Source: Branchiostoma belcheri (lineage: Eukaryota; Chordata; Leptocardii; Amphioxiformes; Branchiostomatidae). From it: 64,000 bases of DNA. Each line of letters starts with the position of its first letter. Position 1 is the first letter of the stretch. The stretch spans positions 1,409,068 through 1,473,067 of the forward strand of contig NW_017804453.1 of assembly GCF_001625305.1 (NCBI RefSeq), written 5' to 3'. Below the pieces are notes generated by a model. The model had not been told where the DNA came from. It saw only the letters and a list, made by a program, of their open reading frames with translations, and ran no database searches. The translations under genes were made by a program, and so were the position numbers. Of the stretch, positions 44,301 through 50,300 are shown piece after piece.

Positions 44301-47300
44301 TTTTTGACTTGCACAGTCTAAGCGATAAGGCAAGCAGGCGTTCTGTGGATAAACCCATTTATCATTGCTATTTTTCTTCATATGCTACATTCAATGAAAA
44401 GTTACTTATCTGAGATATCGATAATATATATGCAATATAGTTCCATTGTTTATTACGTTTAAACAATTAACTTCAAAATCTGTGAAAATGCAACTTACGA
44501 CCGTTTTTGCCATGTCACGGCATCCTTGTAAACTTGCCGTTGGATATGTTTCATGCACAAGGTTAAAGCAAAGAGAGCCCGACCATTTACCAAGTTTCAA
44601 ACGCTGCATGACCGCAGTGCCTATCTGTCGATCCCGCTCTACAGGCGCGCCGTCAATGAAATCTTTAAGGTACTGCACAAGTTGTCTTCTGATCACATAT
44701 ACATGTAGACCTCAATAACCCATCTAGGGTGAATACATGTACCAAGTCTATGTTACTAAGTCTATGTTAACACTAGTAGGTAGATGAAATGATGTGATGT
44801 GATTGAAGTAAAAACATTTCATTCCTCGTTGTTTTGAAATAAAGGGCGTACGGAACTCCGAAGTCCGTTACCTATATTTTGCTTTTTGCTTCGTTCAGTT
44901 AAAAGCACCATCTAGCGGAACTTAACGGTATGTGTAATCCAATATGCCCCTGAAATGCCATCAAAGAATAGTGTCTTAAACCAACTTCTCTATTGCTCTG
45001 TACGTATGTACATTTGTATCTACTAGTTGACAAAAGCCAGGCGCTTTTTCTATGTGTGACTTTTACATTTGCATTGACAGGACGCTGAGACGGAGGCTAC
45101 GCACCCTCCTCTACCCCGGGCCTACAAAACGTCCATGCATGATACATGGGGGGCCCCTAAATACGGGACAGTGGACGAGTTTGCTTCACCGGCATCGTAC
45201 TATCCCGTTGATTGGCGCGGCCNNNNNNNNNNNNNNNNNNNNAAAAAATTATTTGAGTAAAGTAACGTCCTCTTGCTTGGAAAGATGTCACAAGCATCAT
45301 GATCTTCCACTCTTTTTCCTTCAGAGTCTCACTTGTTTTTTGTTCCTTGTTCTTTTCTTTGCAGATTATGACGAATGTAGTGATGAGAGCCGTAACGACT
45401 GTTTCCAGCACAGTGAGTGTGTGAACACCCCTGGCAGCTACACGTGTTCCTGTCCGACAGGCTTCATAGATCGGAACTTGTCACGTCCCGGCAGGGTCTG
45501 TGGCGGTGAGCATCATTCCAATCATTTATCAAAAAATGTTTGGAGGATATTATGTAACGTTTGACGCAATGCAATAGTTGCTAACACTGCGTACATTTCG
45601 TATATGATCCAATTTGTTACATTGCTGTTTCAATAATTACTACTCGCCTGTTGCTGCAATATTGTATTTGATCAAGTGTTCTTACTATATACCTAGCCTG
45701 ACTGAACCTCGCTTTTCTCCGGCTTCCTGATCAGTCCCCCACCTTTGGCACCGGAAAAAAATTGAATAATAATGAACAATATTGAATATACATGTTTCGA
45801 CCTAAATAGGAAATCACATGTCTCTACTTTTCCTATTCCAGCTGATCGGTTTTTCATCGCTGTTGGTGCGATAGGGGGAGCCCTGTTCCTCTTCATCTTG
45901 CTCCTATGTGCGCTGCAGGGGTCTAAGAAACCCACTCACACGTCTACGGCAAAGGTGTGCTTAGCTTACCGTATATCCATACGTTATAGCTACCGTTGTA
46001 ATGTTATATGAGCACAAACATGGAAATGCATTGTTTTACAACATTCATTTATGCAAGTGAAAAGTTTTTCTCGTTTTTTAGATGCATGTAGTGTCTGTCA
46101 AACCCGAGCTATGGCCAGAATTACTTTAAACATGAGCCTCCTTCCGCTATGTATATGTTACAATGTATACGTTATTACCTCCATGAAATGTGTCATGGAG
46201 GTTATATTTTCAGTTGCGTTTATCTGTCCGTCTGTCCGTCTGTCCGTCCGTCTGTTGGTCAACAAGATAACTCAAGAACGCCTGGATGGATTGGTTTCAT
46301 ACTTGGTGTGTTGGTAGGGTGTGACGAAAACTGGAAATGATTAGATTTTGGTCCCCCTAGTGGCTTCCCTTGGTACTGCAGCGCAACTTCCGGTTTTGAT
46401 ATCTCGCGATCTGGACATGCTAGGGTCATGAAATTTTGATGGAAGGTAGCTCTCGTGCTTGGAAAGAAGTCATATGAGTTTGGGCCCCCTAGCGGCTTGT
46501 TTTGGAACTGCAGGGCACTTTCCGGTGAAATGTTTAAAAGCCAATAAGTCCAGACAGGAACAACATATTTTCATTATTTTTGGTGTGTAGGTAGCTGAGA
46601 GAGAGATGTACATAATTAAATGCAAATTATGCAAATGAGGACTTTATTTGCATAATTAATGAGGAAATTCTATAATTACAGTGTTTTACATTATCTCGCG
46701 ATCTGGACATGCTAGGGTCATGAAATTTTGATGGAAGGTAGCTCTCGTGCTTGGAAAGAAGTCATATGAGTTTGGGCCCCCTAGCGGCTTGTTCTGTAAC
46801 TGCAGGGCACTTTCTGGCGAAATGTTTAAAAGCCAATAAGTCCAGACAGGAACAACATATTTTCATTATATTTGGTGTGTAGGTAGCTGAGAGAGAGATG
46901 TACATAATTAAATGTAAATTATGCAAATGAGGACTTTATTTGCATAATTAATGAGGAAATTCTATAATTACAGTGTTTTACATTATACTATGTAACCTAT
47001 TGCAGGCGGAACTTCAACAGATACTAATTATGCAAATGATGACCTAATTTGCATAATTAATGTGAAAATTCTATGATTTCGTAATGGTGAATGATGAGAA
47101 TGTCATACTTGGGACATCTGTAAGTTAATCAAAAGTTAACATACATCACGATGCATATATCATGTTAATGCAGAGGTCATTTGAACAATTAAAGAAGAAA
47201 TTTACATTTACATATCAAGATCATATTTCATGGAGGTATGAGGTCTCGGAATTCTAGTTGGTACTAGTTTTTTTATCGCTGAATATGTTTGGCTATATTT

Positions 47301-50300
47301 CACAGATGAGCTTCTCGGCCAAAACTGAGCAGCAGGGGCCGATACCAGTGAAGTGGCGCAGAGTTGACCGACTGAACAAGGCTACACAGGTCAATATCAC
47401 ACCTTGATGTACTTTATTGTAAATCACAAGTTTTATTGATCATGACGTGTTCACGACAACTATATACTTACCATCAAAAGCTTGCATATGACTGTACACA
47501 ATGAAATTCATTGAGTGAACTCTAGTAGAAAGGTGGGTGAAGTTTGGGCAACACTGTGAGTATACTGTTGAGTTCCATATTGGATCTGGATGTATTTCAG
47601 ATGAGTGGTTTTACCTCGGGTGGACTCGTGTGGGCCCAGGATGCTGGGAAGACCTTGTGGTGGCCGGCCCGCATCGTCTCCACCGTGAACGGTGCAAGCG
47701 CCCTCTGGGTCCGTTGGTACGGCAGTGGACTGTACTCCAAGGTATGTATTGTCACCATGGGTGCGGGTTGATATCATTGGGTTGTGATAGATAGATGAAT
47801 ATATAGCTGAACACCAAAGTATTATACAGACCGTGACTATAATGTCTAAGTGACATTTTGTTTGCCGTTGCACCAAGAAGCACTCAAAGAAGCGCTTTAA
47901 GTGTTTAACCTACCATATATCCTATGCTTAACAACATTTTACTGTCGAAATGAAACTGTCAGCGACACTCATAGAAGATTCTGTGTTCTTTTTGACTTGC
48001 ACAGTCTAAGCGATAAGGCAAGCAGGCGTTCTGTGGATAAACCCGTTTATCATTGCTATTTTTCTTCATATGCTACATTCAATGAAAAGTTACTTATCTG
48101 AGATATCGATAATATATATATGGCTATATAGTTCCATTGTTTATTACGTTTAAACAATTAACTTCAAAATCTGTGAAAATGCAGCTTACGACCGTTTTTT
48201 GCCATGTCACGGCATCCTTGTAAACTTGCCGTTGGATATGTTTCATGCACAAGGTTAAAGCAAAGAGAGCCCGACCATTTACCAAGTTTCAAACGCTGCA
48301 TGACCGCAGTGCCTATCTGTCGATCCCGCTCTACAGGCGCGCCGTCAATGAAATCTTTAAGGTACTGCACAAGTTGTCTTCTGATCACATATACATGTAG
48401 ACCTCAATAACCCATCTAGGGTGAATACATGTACCAAGTCTATGTTACTAAGTCTATGTTAACACTAGTAGGTAGATGAAATGATGTGATGTGATTGAAG
48501 TAAAAACATTTCATTCCTCGTTGTTTTGAAATAAAGGGCGTACGGAACTCCGAAGTCCGTTACCTATATTTTGCTTTTTGCTTCGTTCAGTTAAAAGCAC
48601 CATCTAGCGGAACTTAACGGTATGTGTAATCCAATACGCCCCTGAAATGCCATCAAAGAATAGTGTCTTAAACCAACTTCTCTATTGCTCTGTACGTATG
48701 TACATTTGTATCTACTAGTTGACAAAAGCCAGGCGCTTTTTCTATGTGTGACTTTTACATTTGCATTGACAGGACGCTGAGACGGAGGCTACGCACCCTC
48801 CTCTACCCCGGGCCTACAAAACGTCCATGCATGATACATGGGGGGCCCCTAAATACGGGACAGTGGACGAGTTTGCTTCACCGGCATCGTACTATCCCGT
48901 TGATTGGCGCGGCCTTCAAATGCAACAGGTTAACATTTAATAGTGTCTTTTAAAAGAACTGTCAGGAGTTTAATGACCTTTAAGGCATTTATGAAACTGA
49001 ACATCGTAATGATACTTAAAATACGAAATAAGACTTAAGAGTCTTTCAATTTTGTCATTTTGTCATTCTTTCAATGTAATATATCGTTGCAGAAGAGTAA
49101 CAATTTAGTGTGTTTATGAAAAAATCATTTTTTCCCAACTTCAGTTCTCTCCATATGTGATGGCTGCCCCTAACTTAGGGCGTGATCGCATTTACCTGCC
49201 CTCTCGGGACCGTAGTCAGACCATGGCTGACCAGAGTGACTGGTATCCGTACGACACGCTCGCCTCCCGCCCACCGCGGAGACAGTTTGCCGAAATGCCG
49301 TTTGGAGATCAGGAGCGTGGTTATGGTTTGTATGAAATAAGTCATCCCTTTACCAGCATGGAAGTTAATCTGGGTTGGTTTATTATGTAACTGTTTGGTT
49401 GGAAATGGAATTTAGCCAGTCAGATTTTCGACCAATTAATAGCTCAGGGCACGTGACTTTGTGCTTCTGTGATGTCAGGACTGGGTCAAAGGTTGTAGTA
49501 AGTCTATATCACACACATACCCCCCCCCCCCATACACACACACATGCACACCACCATCCCGATTGATAGAAAGCTGGTGCTCTGATGTAGACGGCCTCCT
49601 TAACTCCTCTTACAGTTGCTATGTTCGGTATATACAGAATGCATATGCTTCCATTGTTATGACGTCCCGTCAAAAGCAAACCCCTAGGCCTGTATATATA
49701 GTGTATAGTGGTTGTATTCACTTTGCATTGTCGCACGAAATGTCAAGTCTTACCGAACTACGTTCCTACGAACTACCAATATTGCGGGCATTACATGTAC
49801 CTTATCGTTGTTTCCTTTACTTACACAAGATATAGATAGATCTGATTTCTATCTGCACACCTAATTTGCAAAGCTGCAATAATTTTCAAATATTCACGCG
49901 GCTGTTATTTCTACTTTTTCTTAATCCTTATGCATTTTGATATACTGGGTCCGGGCTAGTCGCAGTTAAGCCGTCAGTTCTTGATCAACTTATCAAGAAC
50001 TGACTGACTTCATCAACTTATTATTGTGTAACCGCCGCGAGATTTTAAAACTGAAACCAATCCTGAGCTCAATCCTGAGTGAACCCTTAAAATACACTTT
50101 GTGTAATAGATAGGGCATAATGGTCTGTTTATCCATGTAGGTTCCCAATCCTCTCGCCAAGGGCAGCCACGTGAACAGTTGGACGAGAACGCCTTTGAGG
50201 CCACCATCGACTTCACCTCCTTCAAAGCAGGGTCCGGTGTCTCTCAGACCGACCGGGCCTCGGAGTCATCGGATGAGGTCTTTCAGGACAACCTGGACAT

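Noticed and set aside
44446..44718. Alternative-frame ORF over the second PWWP exon
   Set aside because: The other frame, joined to 44055 in phase 0, completes the PWWP fold and has splice sites at both ends.
45243..48914. Second gene or true tandem duplicate of the TM-PWWP block
   Set aside because: Introns match throughout, the copy is bounded by an N gap, and the length difference equals one transposon, so unmerged alleles explain it better.
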